NCBI GenBank assembly: GCA_900469445.1
Contig: UBXM01000040.1
Span: 84,161-148,160, forward strand
Direction of reading: 5' to 3'
Source of the DNA: Hyphomicrobiales bacterium
Lineage (GTDB): Bacteria; Pseudomonadota; Alphaproteobacteria; Rhizobiales; Rhizobiaceae
DNA length: 64,000 nt
Shown here: positions 1 through 8,126 of the stretch, one piece after another
How the letters are laid out: every line of letters starts with the position of its first letter
How positions within the stretch are numbered: the stretch's first letter is position 1
Notes under the pieces: generated by a model
The model's input: the letters and a program-made list of their open reading frames with translations, nothing else
Told to the model about the DNA's origin: nothing
Databases searched by the model: none
Position numbers and translations under genes: made by a program

Positions 1-2176
1 CGGCACAATTGCGGAAGGTGCGCTTGAGCATGTAACTTTCGTCGAGCCAGGCTTCGAGATCATCGCCCAGCATGTCTTCATCGAAGAGGTCGGAGAGGCT
101 GAGGGAACCGTCCGCGATCATCGCACCCAAATCGTTGAGGCCCCAGATGGCGAGCGAATAATCGGTGGCAACAAAGCCGAGAGGGCGGGCGCCGGCGCGC
201 TCCAGACGGCGGGTGAGCAGCATGCCGAGCGTCTGGTGCGCGAGACGTCCCTCGAAACAATAGGCGATCAGGAAGAAGCGTTTTCCACGCGGAAAAGTCT
301 CGATCAGCAACTCATCCTGTTTCGGCAGCATGGAACGTTCGAGCTGGATCGATAGCCAGTCGCGCACCTGATCGGGCAGGCTCACCCGGCGATCAGGCTC
401 GGCCAGCATGGCGCGCACTTGGTCGGCAAGGTATGTCGTGAGCGGGAATTTGCCGCCGGCATAGGCGGGGATTTTCGGGTCGAGCGAAAAGGCGTTGGAG
501 ACGAGGCATTCGTTTTCGCGGATGCCTTCAAAACGCAGCACCTTTCCGGCAAACAGGAACGTATCTCCCTGCACCAGCTGCTCCAGAAAATATTCCTCGA
601 CCTTGCCGAGCGACATGCCGCCCCGGCCCAAAGTGCCCTTGGCATTACGTTTTACCAGTCGGACATTGAGTTCGGCGGCCTCGACGATGGTGCCCAAATT
701 CATGCGGTATTGCTGGGCGATCTGCGGATTGGAGACCCGCCAGCGGCCGTCCTCCATTTTCCGGATTTTGGCATAACGTTCATAGGTGCGCAGCGCATAC
801 CCGCCGGTGGCGACGAAATCGACGATGCGCTCGAACATTTCCCATTTGAGCCCGGCATAGGGAGAGGCGGAGGTGATCTCGTCGTAGAGTTCGAGCGGAT
901 CGAAGGGTTCGGCGCAGGCCATGCCGAGCACGTGCTGGGCGAGAACATCGAGCGCCCCCTCGCCCACCGGCGGCGTGTCCTGCGCACCGAGATAATTGGC
1001 GTCGAGCGCTGCCTGGCATTCCATCACCTCGAACCGGTTGGCGGGGACGAGGATGGCTTTCGAGGGTTCATCCATGCGGTGATTGGCGCGGCCGATGCGC
1101 TGGGCAAGGCGTGACGCGCCCTTTGGTGCGCCGACATGGACGACGAGATCGATGTCGCCCCAGTCGATCCCCATGTCGAGCGTCGAGGTGGCGACGACGG
1201 CGCGCAACCTGTTATCGGCCATCGCGGCTTCCACCTTGCGGCGCTGGCCGGCATCGAGCGAGCCGTGATGCAGCGCAATCGGCAGATTGTCCTCGTTGAT
1301 GGTCCAGAGCGTCTGGAACAGAAGCTCGGCCTGGAAGCGGGTGTTGACGAAGATCAGCGTCGTCTTGTGACGTTTGATCTCCTTATAGACTTCGGGGATG
1401 GCATAGGTGGAGACATGGCCGGACCAGGGGATGCGGGTTTCGGTGCCGAGAATGGTGATATCGGGGGCAGCACCGCCGGTGACATGGACAAGGCCGGCGG
1501 GTGGCGAAGGGTTTTCACCTTGGGGGACCAGCCAGCGTTGCAGGTTCATCGGGTCGGCGACCGTGGCGGAAAGACCGATCGTCTGCATGTTTGGCGCGTG
1601 TTTTCTGAGGCGCGCAAGACCGAGGGAAAGGAGATGGCCGCGCTTGGAGGTGACGAGTGAATGCAGCTCGTCGAGGACCACGTATTTCAGGTCCTTGAAA
1701 AAACGTTCCGCTTCCTTGTTGGCGAGCAGCAGCGCCACCTGCTCAGGTGTGGTCAGCAGGATATCGGGCGGATTGAGTTTCTGGCGCTGGCGTTTGGCCT
1801 GCGGTGTATCGCCAGTGCGATTTTCCACCGTGACCGCCAGCCCCATCTCGTTGACTGGCTTCATCAGGTTGCGCTCGATATCGACCGTCAGCGCTTTCAA
1901 GGGCGAAATATAAAGCGTGTGGATGCCGGTGAACGCCGAACCGGGCGGAATTTTTCCACGCGCAACGAGATCGGTGAGCGACGGCAGAAAACCCGCCAGC
2001 GTCTTGCCGGCACCGGTGGGCGCAATCAGCAGCATGTTTTCGCCGGCTTGCGCCCTGCCGAGAAGTTCCAGCTGGTGGGCACGGGGAGCCCATCCCTTTT
2101 CCGCGAACCATTTCAGGAACGGGCGGGGAAGAGTGGCGGCCTGGCTGCCGGAGGGTTTGGTTTCGACGAGATCCAC
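1..2176 (-). CDS. Ligase-associated DNA damage response DEXH-box helicase (Lhr family), 3' end cut by window
   Basis: Superfamily 2 ATP-dependent helicase of the Lhr type that in many bacteria is encoded with a DNA ligase, an exonuclease and a metallophosphoesterase for DNA repair. The frame is open from 2176 to the window edge, about 725 residues. Walker A (APTGAGKT) is at residues 52-59 and motif II is DELH at 169-172, followed by LVTSKR, which is characteristic of the family. The last visible residues include MLKRTFRNCA, a conserved stretch near the end of these proteins, so roughly 100 residues are probably missing. No ATG lies near the N-terminus; GTG at 2176 was chosen, and GTG at 2230 is an in-frame alternative. 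Neither has a convincing ribosome binding site. The gene diverges from the Rrf2 regulator and shares its promoter region. Confidence 0.88.
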   Translation of the reverse strand, partial: MDLVETKPSGSQAATLPRPFLKWFAEKGWAPRAHQLELLGRAQAGENMLLIAPTGAGKTLAGFLPSLTDLVARGKIPPGSAFTGIHTLYISPLKALTVDIERNLMKPVNEMGLAVTVENRTGDTPQAKRQRQKLNPPDILLTTPEQVALLLANKEAERFFKDLKYVVLDELHSLVTSKRGHLLSLGLARLRKHAPNMQTIGLSATVADPMNLQRWLVPQGENPSPPAGLVHVTGGAAPDITILGTETRIPWSGHVSTYAIPEVYKEIKRHKTTLIFVNTRFQAELLFQTLWTINEDNLPIALHHGSLDAGQRRKVEAAMADNRLRAVVATSTLDMGIDWGDIDLVVHVGAPKGASRLAQRIGRANHRMDEPSKAILVPANRFEVMECQAALDANYLGAQDTPPVGEGALDVLAQHVLGMACAEPFDPLELYDEITSASPYAGLKWEMFERIVDFVATGGYALRTYERYAKIRKMEDGRWRVSNPQIAQQYRMNLGTIVEAAELNVRLVKRNAKGTLGRGGMSLGKVEEYFLEQLVQGDTFLFAGKVLRFEGIRENECLVSNAFSLDPKIPAYAGGKFPLTTYLADQVRAMLAEPDRRVSLPDQVRDWLSIQLERSMLPKQDELLIETFPRGKRFFLIAYCFEGRLAHQTLGMLLTRRLERAGARPLGFVATDYSLAIWGLNDLGAMIADGSLSLSDLFDEDMLGDDLEAWLDESYMLKRTFRNCA

Positions 2177-2231
2177 GCGGGAAAGATAAGCTTTCCGGAG
2201 ACGAAAAGAAGGCCTCTTGACTCGCGACACA

Positions 2232-2260
2232 TAATCATGGATAAATTTTATCCGTAATTA
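2232..2260. promoter_or_regulatory. 29-bp palindrome, candidate Rrf2 operator
   Basis: Arms TAATCATGGATAAA and TTTATCCGTAATTA flank a single central T. Twelve of 14 arm positions pair, and the inner seven (GGATAAA/TTTATCC) are perfect. It ends 10 bases before the Rrf2 start codon and covers the AT-rich core of the divergent promoter region, as expected for an autoregulatory operator. Assignment to Rrf2 is inference from position and symmetry. Confidence 0.6.
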
Positions 2261-2270
2261 GGAGATAGCA

Positions 2271-2774
2271 ATGAAACTAAGTGACGGCGTCGAACAGGCA
2301 ATCCACTGCGTCGGCATGCTCGCGGGCCTTTCCGAGGGCGGCGTTTTGTCGGCGGCGGCGCTTGCGGAATTCCACGGCGTTTCGGTGAGCTATCTTCTCA
2401 AGCACCTGCAGGCGCTTTCCGGCGCCGGTCTCGTTTCCACCATACCCGGCCCGAAGGGTGGTTATCGGCTGGCGCGGCCGGCAGACGAGATCACCCTGCT
2501 CGATATCGTGCTGGCCGTGGAAGGACCTGCACCGGCCTTTCGTTGCGCGGAAATCCGCCAGCGTGGGCCGAACCCTCTGCCGGGCCGCTATTTCACCAAG
2601 CCCTGCGGAATCAATGCGGCGATGCTGAAGGCCGAAAAAGCCTATCGCGCCGAACTCGCCAAGGTGACGATGGCATCGATCCTCTCGGACCTTGCGGCAG
2701 ACGATGACGGCGGGATCGCCGCCCGCGGCTGTGCCTTCATGGAACTGAACGAGCGCAAATCGGCCCGTGGATAG
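2271..2774 (+). CDS. Rrf2 family transcriptional regulator
   Basis: DNA-binding regulator of the Rrf2/IscR/NsrR family, 167 residues. The N-terminal winged helix runs over about residues 1-75, with the family's recognition-helix pattern SYLLKHLQ at 40-47 and the wing GPKGGYRLARP at 60-70. The sensor part has Cys92 and Cys112 (plus Cys13 and Cys154) rather than the three closely spaced cysteines of IscR, so an ordinary three-Cys Fe-S site is not evident; a thiol switch or another ligand set is possible. AGGAG lies 8 bases before the ATG. An AhpD-like gene follows on the same strand after 85 bases, which suggests a redox- or peroxide-responsive pair. The palindrome at 2232-2260 is the likely operator. 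Confidence 0.88.
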   Translation: MKLSDGVEQAIHCVGMLAGLSEGGVLSAAALAEFHGVSVSYLLKHLQALSGAGLVSTIPGPKGGYRLARPADEITLLDIVLAVEGPAPAFRCAEIRQRGPNPLPGRYFTKPCGINAAMLKAEKAYRAELAKVTMASILSDLAADDDGGIAARGCAFMELNERKSARG

Positions 2775-2800
2775 GGCCAAAAACCCTGGATCATTTCACC

Positions 2801-2843
2801 GCAATTCCGGACGCAAAACCGCAATGCGCTTTGCTGGAATTGC
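2801..2843. repeat. Dispersed palindromic repeat, copy 1
   Basis: Outer arms GCAATTCC and GGAATTGC enclose an inner pair GCAAA/TTTGC. A second copy with the same core words (TCCGGACGCAAAACCGC, TTTGCTGGA, TTGCTCAAAA) is at 48059-48106, and a shorter relative is at 16507-16545. This copy sits in the untranslated gap between the Rrf2 gene and the AhpD-like gene, so it is transcribed and could form a hairpin. Confidence 0.65.
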
Positions 2844-2859
2844 TCAAAAGGAGACGACC

Positions 2860-3321
2860 ATGCATCCGCGTTTCAATCCCTTCAAAGCCAGCCAGGAAGC
2901 CTATAAGGCGGTGATGGCGCTGGAAGACTATGTGCAGAAATCAGGACTGGAGCGCCGCTTCATCCACCTGATCAAGCTTCGCGCCTCGATCATCAACGGC
3001 TGCGCCTTTTGCGTCGACATGCATGTGAAGGAAAGCCGCCATGAGGGGCTTTCCGAACAGTGGATCAACCTGATGAGCGTGTGGTGGGAATCGCCGGTCT
3101 ATGACGAGCGCGAACGTGCCCTGCTGGGATGGGTCGACTCGGTCACGAAGATTGCCGAAACGGGTATTCCCGACAGTGCCTATGAGCCGTTGAAGGCGCA
3201 TTTTTCCGAAGAAGAGATGGTCAAGATCACGGTGGCGATCGGGGCGATCAACATCTGGAACCGGCTGGCCGTCGGCTTCCGGTCACAGCACCCGATCGAC
3301 AAGGTGGCAAACGCCGCCTGA
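2860..3321 (+). CDS. Carboxymuconolactone decarboxylase / AhpD-like protein
   Basis: AhpD-fold protein of 153 residues. The family includes alkylhydroperoxidases that use a CxxC thiol pair and a nearby histidine; here Cys48, Cys51 and His55 fit (CAFCVDMH). The last third carries the conserved helix VKITVAIGAINIWNRLAV. The ATG at 2860 was chosen because GGAGA lies 6-7 bases upstream and the protein then begins like its relatives; an earlier in-frame start at 2767 would run the coding region through a palindromic repeat. Its neighbour upstream is a redox-type Rrf2 regulator, so a role in peroxide or thiol defence is likely. The exact substrate cannot be read from sequence. Confidence 0.85.
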   Translation: MHPRFNPFKASQEAYKAVMALEDYVQKSGLERRFIHLIKLRASIINGCAFCVDMHVKESRHEGLSEQWINLMSVWWESPVYDERERALLGWVDSVTKIAETGIPDSAYEPLKAHFSEEEMVKITVAIGAINIWNRLAVGFRSQHPIDKVANAA

Positions 3322-3333
3322 GCCCGAGAGAAG

Positions 3334-3978
3334 CTATCGGACGATATAACGATCGGTGCGGTGGTTGATGGCGAGCGTCAGGTTCAGCGTCACCGCCGCA
3401 ACGATCGAGCAAGCGATGACGAAGGGGCTGGCGACGAAGAAAGACAGGATCAGCACGACGCAATCCAGTCCCAGTTGCACGAAGCCTGCGCGCCAGCCGA
3501 ACCTGTCCTGCAGGTAGAGCGCCAGAATGCCGAAGCCACCGAGCGATGCCCGGTGGCGGAAGAGAACCAGCATGCCGCAGCCGATCAGCAGGCCGCCGAA
3601 CAAAGCGGCCGTGATCGGCTCGATGCTGTCAAAGGCGATGAGTTTCGGCAGGATGCCGGTCAGGACCGAGGTGAGCGCCACGGCGGCGAAAGTCTTGATC
3701 GTGAAAGCGAGGCCGAGGCGCTTATAGGCCAGCCAGTAGAATGGCAGGTTCAATACGAAAAAGGCCGTGCCGAAGCTGACATCGATGGAATAACGCAAGA
3801 GAAAACCGAGGCCGGCCGTGCCGCCGATCATAAGATGGGCGGTGGCCAGCATGGTGACGCCCAAAGCCGCCAGCATGGAGCCGGCGGCAATCCCCTGAAT
3901 ATCCTCGATGATCGAGTGCTTTTCTGTCGAGGAGGCCCAGAAACCGATCGGGCTTTTCTTGTCGGTCGCCTCCGTCAT
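3334..3978 (-). CDS. YitT family membrane protein (second of a tandem pair)
   Basis: Integral membrane protein of 214 residues with five or six hydrophobic segments and the motif RHRASLGGFGILALYLQDR in the second half, which it shares almost exactly with the upstream gene. Both end in NHRxDRYI. This is the YitT/DUF161 family, generally unassigned; members have been proposed as transporters or lipid-related proteins. The start at 3978 was chosen because only one base separates it from the upstream paralogue's stop, and it gives a short soluble N-terminus (MTEATDKK). Translational coupling with the upstream gene is likely. It converges on the AhpD-like gene with a 12-base gap. Confidence 0.85.
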   Translation of the reverse strand: MTEATDKKSPIGFWASSTEKHSIIEDIQGIAAGSMLAALGVTMLATAHLMIGGTAGLGFLLRYSIDVSFGTAFFVLNLPFYWLAYKRLGLAFTIKTFAAVALTSVLTGILPKLIAFDSIEPITAALFGGLLIGCGMLVLFRHRASLGGFGILALYLQDRFGWRAGFVQLGLDCVVLILSFFVASPFVIACSIVAAVTLNLTLAINHRTDRYIVR

Positions 3979-3979
3979 C

Positions 3980-4654
3980 TCAACGCACCGCGATATACCG
4001 GTCGGACCGGTGGTTGATGGTGAGAAGCAGGTTGAGGACAACGGCGCTGAGGAGCGACCAGAGGACCGTCATCGGGCTGACCACGAAGAAGGCTGCTGCC
4101 ATGACGCAGAGATCGAAGGCAAGCTGGACGAGACCGGCGGGCACCTTGAACCGATCCTGGATGTAGATGGCGAGAATGCCGATGCCGCCGAGCGAGGCAC
4201 GGTGACGGTAAAGCCCAAGCAGACCGAAGCCGATCAGGATGCCGCCGAGCAGCGCCGCCCAGAAGGGATCGAGATGCTGGATGACGATGAATTTGCGCTC
4301 AAGCTCGGTGATGAAGGAGACCATCAGGATGGCGACGAAGGTCTTGAAGGAAAAACCGAGGCCGAGGCGTTTGAACGAGAGATAATAGAAGGGCAGATTG
4401 ACGACGAAGAACAACACGCCGAAGGGGATATCGAAAGCGTAATGCAGGAGGAAGGCGACACCGGCCGTGCCGCTGGTCAGAAACCCCGCCTGGCTCAGGA
4501 AATAGAGGCCGAGGGCTGCGACCATGGCGCTGATGAAAATACCCTGCGCGTCTTCCAGCTTGGTATGACGTGCGGGATCCAGGCTATAAAAGCCCAGCCG
4601 GCGTTTCTGCGCGCTCTGTTCGTCGGCCAATTGGTTCCCCTTGTATTTCGGCAA
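3980..4654 (-). CDS. YitT family membrane protein (first of a tandem pair)
   Basis: Paralogue of the next gene, 224 residues, with the same order of hydrophobic segments, the same central FFVVNLPFYYLSFKRLGLGF block and the shared RHRASLGG(I)GILAIYIQDR loop. Both proteins have a KLEDAQGI/IIEDIQGI segment before the first membrane helix. The pair probably arose by tandem duplication and has since diverged considerably. The gene lies 81 bases downstream of the TPR-methyltransferase gene on the same strand. Function unknown. Confidence 0.85.
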   Translation of the reverse strand: MPKYKGNQLADEQSAQKRRLGFYSLDPARHTKLEDAQGIFISAMVAALGLYFLSQAGFLTSGTAGVAFLLHYAFDIPFGVLFFVVNLPFYYLSFKRLGLGFSFKTFVAILMVSFITELERKFIVIQHLDPFWAALLGGILIGFGLLGLYRHRASLGGIGILAIYIQDRFKVPAGLVQLAFDLCVMAAAFFVVSPMTVLWSLLSAVVLNLLLTINHRSDRYIAVR

Positions 4655-4735
4655 TTGTGCAATGCGATAGCGACTTCCTCAAGCGCCATCAACATGTCGT
4701 GAGGGCTTCAGGCGAAATCGCAAGAAAATAAGGGT

Positions 4736-5659
4736 TCAGGCCATTTTGCGCGACAGAAACAGAATGCCGCTGACCGGCTTTCCGGCATCCATGCGAATTG
4801 TGGTGCGCTCGATTTCCAGAAGCTCCAGCCGGTGATGCGCAAGAAGCAGCCGGATATGGGCTTCCGAATGGGCATAACGGAGGCTGTCGCGCAACACGAA
4901 GCCCTCCTCCTCACCCGCATCCTCGACGGAGAAGGCAAACAGGCCTTGAGGCGCCAGAAGATCGGCCACCAGCGGAAAGACGGTTTCCAGCGAGCCGAGA
5001 TACATCAGCACGTCGGCGGCAGACACCAGATCGGCGCGATGGTGTGGAAGGTCCGGGCCGAACAGGCCGGACAGTTCGGCGGGCAAGCTCAGGTCGGACT
5101 GGCCGAGGCGATCGTAAAGGCCCTTCTCCTCTGCCTTGGCGAGCATATTGGAGGAGAGGTCGAAACCCTCCAGATGTCGCGTGCGGTCCCTGATTTCAGC
5201 GCCGAAAAGCCCGGTGCCGCAACCGAGATCCACCGTCAGGGCAAAGGGCGCATGGGGCACGACCAGCGCGGCAAGCTTGCCGGGGACAGAATAATCCAGC
5301 TTCTCGACCAGCGCCGTGTCGAAACGCTCGGCATATTCGTCGAACAGGCTTTCGATATAACGACTGGGCGGCTGATCCGGTGCTTCTTCCGCGCCGATGA
5401 CGGCAAGTTTCAGCGTTGCGCCGAAGACGTCTTCGGGTTCGAGCTCCAGAGCGCGGCGATAGGCGTCCTCCGCCGTCACAAGCTCCGCCTTCTCGCGATA
5501 TTCACCGAGACGAAACCAGCCCGCGGCCCAGCCGGGCGCAAGCTCCAGCGACTGTTCCATAAGTTCGGCGGCGGCGGCGAAGTCGCGGCCTTCCGCCAGC
5601 ATGCGGGCATAATCGGCACGACGGTCGGCGATCACGTCGCCGGAAGAGAACTGGCTCAT
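4736..5659 (-). CDS. TPR-containing class I SAM-dependent methyltransferase
   Basis: Protein of 307 residues. Residues about 15-80 form two tetratricopeptide-like units (including LELAPGWAAGWFRLGEY and YRRALELEPEDV). A Rossmann methyltransferase follows, with motif I VDLGCGTG at 143-150, the acidic strand LEGFDLSSNML and a post-I region ADLVSAADVLMYLG. Similar TPR-methyltransferases occur in many rhizobia, but their substrate is not known; small-molecule or protein methylation are both possible. The start at 5659 avoids an extended N-terminus that lacks homologous character. Nothing in the neighbourhood fixes its pathway. Confidence 0.82.
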   Translation of the reverse strand: MSQFSSGDVIADRRADYARMLAEGRDFAAAAELMEQSLELAPGWAAGWFRLGEYREKAELVTAEDAYRRALELEPEDVFGATLKLAVIGAEEAPDQPPSRYIESLFDEYAERFDTALVEKLDYSVPGKLAALVVPHAPFALTVDLGCGTGLFGAEIRDRTRHLEGFDLSSNMLAKAEEKGLYDRLGQSDLSLPAELSGLFGPDLPHHRADLVSAADVLMYLGSLETVFPLVADLLAPQGLFAFSVEDAGEEEGFVLRDSLRYAHSEAHIRLLLAHHRLELLEIERTTIRMDAGKPVSGILFLSRKMA

Positions 5660-5808
5660 CGAAATTGTCCTGAAATCCTGCCGCTCATCGCCGAAGCCAC
5701 AAAAAAACTCAAGTTCTATTTGAGAGGCGAACGTCAATACCTATCTGACGGTTGCAGGCGGCCGTCACCGCGGCTATGGCATTTTTGAAGCAACGGAGAC
5801 GATCAAGT

Positions 5809-6075
5809 ATGGCGGATGGCATGAACAGGTTCCTCGGCGACTCGATTGGCCGGACGATCATCAAACTGATCGTGGTCTGCCTGATCGTCGGTTTCGTGCT
5901 CGCCTTTTTCGGCTTCACGCCCGACAATATCGTCGACAGCATCCGCTATTATTTCCTCGACCTCTGGTACAACGGTTTTCGCGCGCTCGGGCGCGTGGGC
6001 GACTATCTGCTGCTGGGCGCGATCATCGTCGTTCCGATCTTCGTCGTTCTGCGCCTGATGAGCTACCGCCGCTGA
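5809..6075 (+). CDS. DUF6460 small membrane protein
   Basis: Short protein of 88 residues with a conserved NRFLGDSIGRTIIKL N-terminus and two membrane segments (about residues 14-36 and 60-82), ending in LRLMSYRR. I recognise the pattern as the DUF6460 family common in Rhizobiales; its function is unknown. Its stop overlaps the start of the CAP-domain lipoprotein by one base (TGATG), so the two are probably cotranslated. Confidence 0.75.
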   Translation: MADGMNRFLGDSIGRTIIKLIVVCLIVGFVLAFFGFTPDNIVDSIRYYFLDLWYNGFRALGRVGDYLLLGAIIVVPIFVVLRLMSYRR

Positions 6076-6560
6076 TGACTGTTTCGACCATTCCTTCGCG
6101 ACGGGGTTTTCTCGTTCTTTCCGGTATGGGCCTCCTGCTGGCCGGCTGTTCGACCACAAGCGTGCTTGCGCCAACGCCCGGCTCGCAGGACGAAACCGTG
6201 GCTGCCCTGCCGATGGTCAACAGGTTGCGCGCAACCAAGGGGCTTTCGGCACTGACGCTCGACACACCGGCGCGCAAGGCGGCCGCGATCCAGTCGATCC
6301 GAATGGCAAAGGCCGAGAAGATGACGCATCTCATCGGTCTCGGCGACGATTTCGGCGCGCGAATGAAGAAAAGCGACGTTGCCTTGCCGGCGGCAGAAAA
6401 TATCGCTGCAGGCCAGCAATCCGTCAACGCGGCAGTACAGGCCTGGATCGACAGCCCCAAGCATCTGGAAAACATGCTCGGCAACTATCGTGGCCTCGGC
6501 GTCGCCGTGGCGAAAGCCGAGGACGGGCGGCCCTACTGGGCCATGGTTCTTTCCGGCTGA
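6075..6560 (+). CDS. CAP (SCP/PR1-like) domain lipoprotein
   Basis: Exported protein of 161 residues. The N-terminus carries a twin-arginine pattern SRRGFLV (residues 8-14) followed by a lipobox LAGC with Cys25, which suggests a Tat-exported lipoprotein. The rest matches the CAP/SCP domain: an N-terminal helix VNRLRATKGLSAL, a central AAENIAAG and a C-terminal SPKHLENMLG. Bacterial CAP proteins are poorly understood; some bind lipids or act in the envelope. It is translationally coupled to the preceding DUF6460 gene, and its stop directly abuts the stop of the convergent pyrD gene with no bases between. Confidence 0.85.
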   Translation: MTVSTIPSRRGFLVLSGMGLLLAGCSTTSVLAPTPGSQDETVAALPMVNRLRATKGLSALTLDTPARKAAAIQSIRMAKAEKMTHLIGLGDDFGARMKKSDVALPAAENIAAGQQSVNAAVQAWIDSPKHLENMLGNYRGLGVAVAKAEDGRPYWAMVLSG

Positions 6561-7652
6561 TTAAAGCGGCTGCGCGGCCCAGTGATCGACGCGGGTGTTG
6601 CGCAGATCACGGATCGATCCTGCGCCTTCGCGGTCGAGCAGCTTCGACAGGCCGCGATTGATATCGCCCGGAAGAGCCGGACCTTCGTAGACCATGCAGG
6701 AATAGACCTGCACCAGATCGGCACCGGCGCGGATTTTCTCCAGCGCGGTTTCGGCACTTCCCACACCACCGACGCCGATGATCGGCAGGTCCGCACCGAC
6801 ACGCTTGCGCATGCGGGCGAGCACCGAAGTCGACCTGGCAAAGAGCGGCGCGCCGGACATGCCGCCGGCCTGTTTCGCCTGCACCTGATCCTTCAGGCCT
6901 TCGCGCGACAGCGTGGTGTTGGAGACGATCAGGCCGTCGAGATCATGAGCGAGCGCCTCGGCGGCCACATCATCAAGGCCTTCCTCGGTCAGATCGGGCG
7001 CGATCTTCAAGAAAACCGGCAGGCGCTTGCCGGCGCGGATTGCCTCTTCATTGCGGGCTGAGAGCACGGCAGAGAGAAGCGCTGCCAGGCTTTCGCGTGC
7101 CTGAAGATCACGCAGGCCGGGTGTGTTGGGTGAGGAAATATTGACGGTGAAATAGGTGGCGACGGAATAGAATTTGCGGATGCCGAGGACGTAATCACCG
7201 ATGCGATCGGCGCTGTCCTTGTTGGCGCCGATATTGACGCCGACGATACCGGAAGCCGAGCCGCGGGCTGAAAGCCGGCGCAAGGCTGCCTCGTGGCCTT
7301 CGTTGTTGAAACCGAAACGGTTGATGACCGCGCGATCCTCGACGAGACGGAAAAGACGCGGCTTGTCATTGCCGGCCTGCGGTTTCGGAGTCAGCGTGCC
7401 GACCTCGGTGAAACCGAAACCGATCTTCAAAAGCGCATCCGGCACTTCGGCATTCTTGTCGTAACCCGCTGCAAGGCCGACCGGATTTTCAAACCGGATG
7501 CCGGCGATCGTCTGGGCGAGGCGCGGATCGGCCTTCGGGGCGCAGACTGGCGAAATACCGGTCTTCAACGCGGTGATCGACAGATTATGGGCGATTTCGG
7601 GATCGAAGACGAAGAGGCTGCGGGAGGCAATCCCCGCGAGGCGGCCGATCAT
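6561..7652 (-). CDS. pyrD: Dihydroorotate dehydrogenase (quinone), class 2
   Basis: Fourth step of pyrimidine synthesis: oxidises dihydroorotate to orotate and passes electrons to quinone at the membrane. At 363 residues it has the class 2 length, with an N-terminal membrane-associating extension (residues 1-40). Family marks include AAGYDKN with Lys67, VGTLTPKPQ at 84-92, the NISSPNTPGLR segment at 171-181 containing the catalytic serine, and a C-terminal FMN phosphate site VGGVGSAETALEKIRAGADLVQVYS. Its first four bases overlap the end of the upstream DUF952 gene, so the two form an operon. pyrC and pyrE are elsewhere in this window. Confidence 0.97.
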   Translation of the reverse strand: MIGRLAGIASRSLFVFDPEIAHNLSITALKTGISPVCAPKADPRLAQTIAGIRFENPVGLAAGYDKNAEVPDALLKIGFGFTEVGTLTPKPQAGNDKPRLFRLVEDRAVINRFGFNNEGHEAALRRLSARGSASGIVGVNIGANKDSADRIGDYVLGIRKFYSVATYFTVNISSPNTPGLRDLQARESLAALLSAVLSARNEEAIRAGKRLPVFLKIAPDLTEEGLDDVAAEALAHDLDGLIVSNTTLSREGLKDQVQAKQAGGMSGAPLFARSTSVLARMRKRVGADLPIIGVGGVGSAETALEKIRAGADLVQVYSCMVYEGPALPGDINRGLSKLLDREGAGSIRDLRNTRVDHWAAQPL

Positions 7653-7996
7653 GGCATTTTCTCCGGAAAGGCGTGCTGGCCATCAACGCCGATCAACAGC
7701 GGCATTTCCCAAAGGACGGCCGAGAGCGGCAAGGCGCCATACAGATGAGGAAAGAGATCGCCGCCACGGGACGGCTCGAATTTCAGCTCGTCACCGAGCG
7801 AGCGCGGATCGACGGCAACCAGCATGAGCCCCGTCACACCGGAAAAATGCAGTTTCGCCGTATCGCGGGCCTGGGTGCCGGTGGAGAAATGGATATAACC
7901 GTCGCGGTGGTCGATCTCGGCACCTTCGAAGACCCCTTTCACCTTGGCCTCACGCCAGATGGTTTCGGGCACGATCTTGTAAACGGTATCCGTCAT
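7649..7996 (-). CDS. DUF952 domain protein
   Basis: Small soluble protein of 115 residues. It starts MTDTVYKIVPETIW, has DGYIHFSTGTQ at 33-43 and ends with LPLSAVLWEMPL, the usual DUF952 pattern; the fold is unassigned to any reaction. A longer upstream reading frame exists but has no ribosome binding site or family similarity, so the start at 7996 is preferred. It overlaps pyrD by four bases and is cotranscribed with it. Confidence 0.85.
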   Translation of the reverse strand: MTDTVYKIVPETIWREAKVKGVFEGAEIDHRDGYIHFSTGTQARDTAKLHFSGVTGLMLVAVDPRSLGDELKFEPSRGGDLFPHLYGALPLSAVLWEMPLLIGVDGQHAFPEKMP

Positions 7997-8126
7997 CACA
8001 CATCTCCATTGAGAGCTTGGGCTTGTGAGAACTTTGGAGCCTGCGAACCGTTGATGCCGATAAGCGGCGATGCGGATCGTTTGCCGCAAAGACGCCCAAA
8101 TGTCCATCACTATCGGAGGAGACAAA

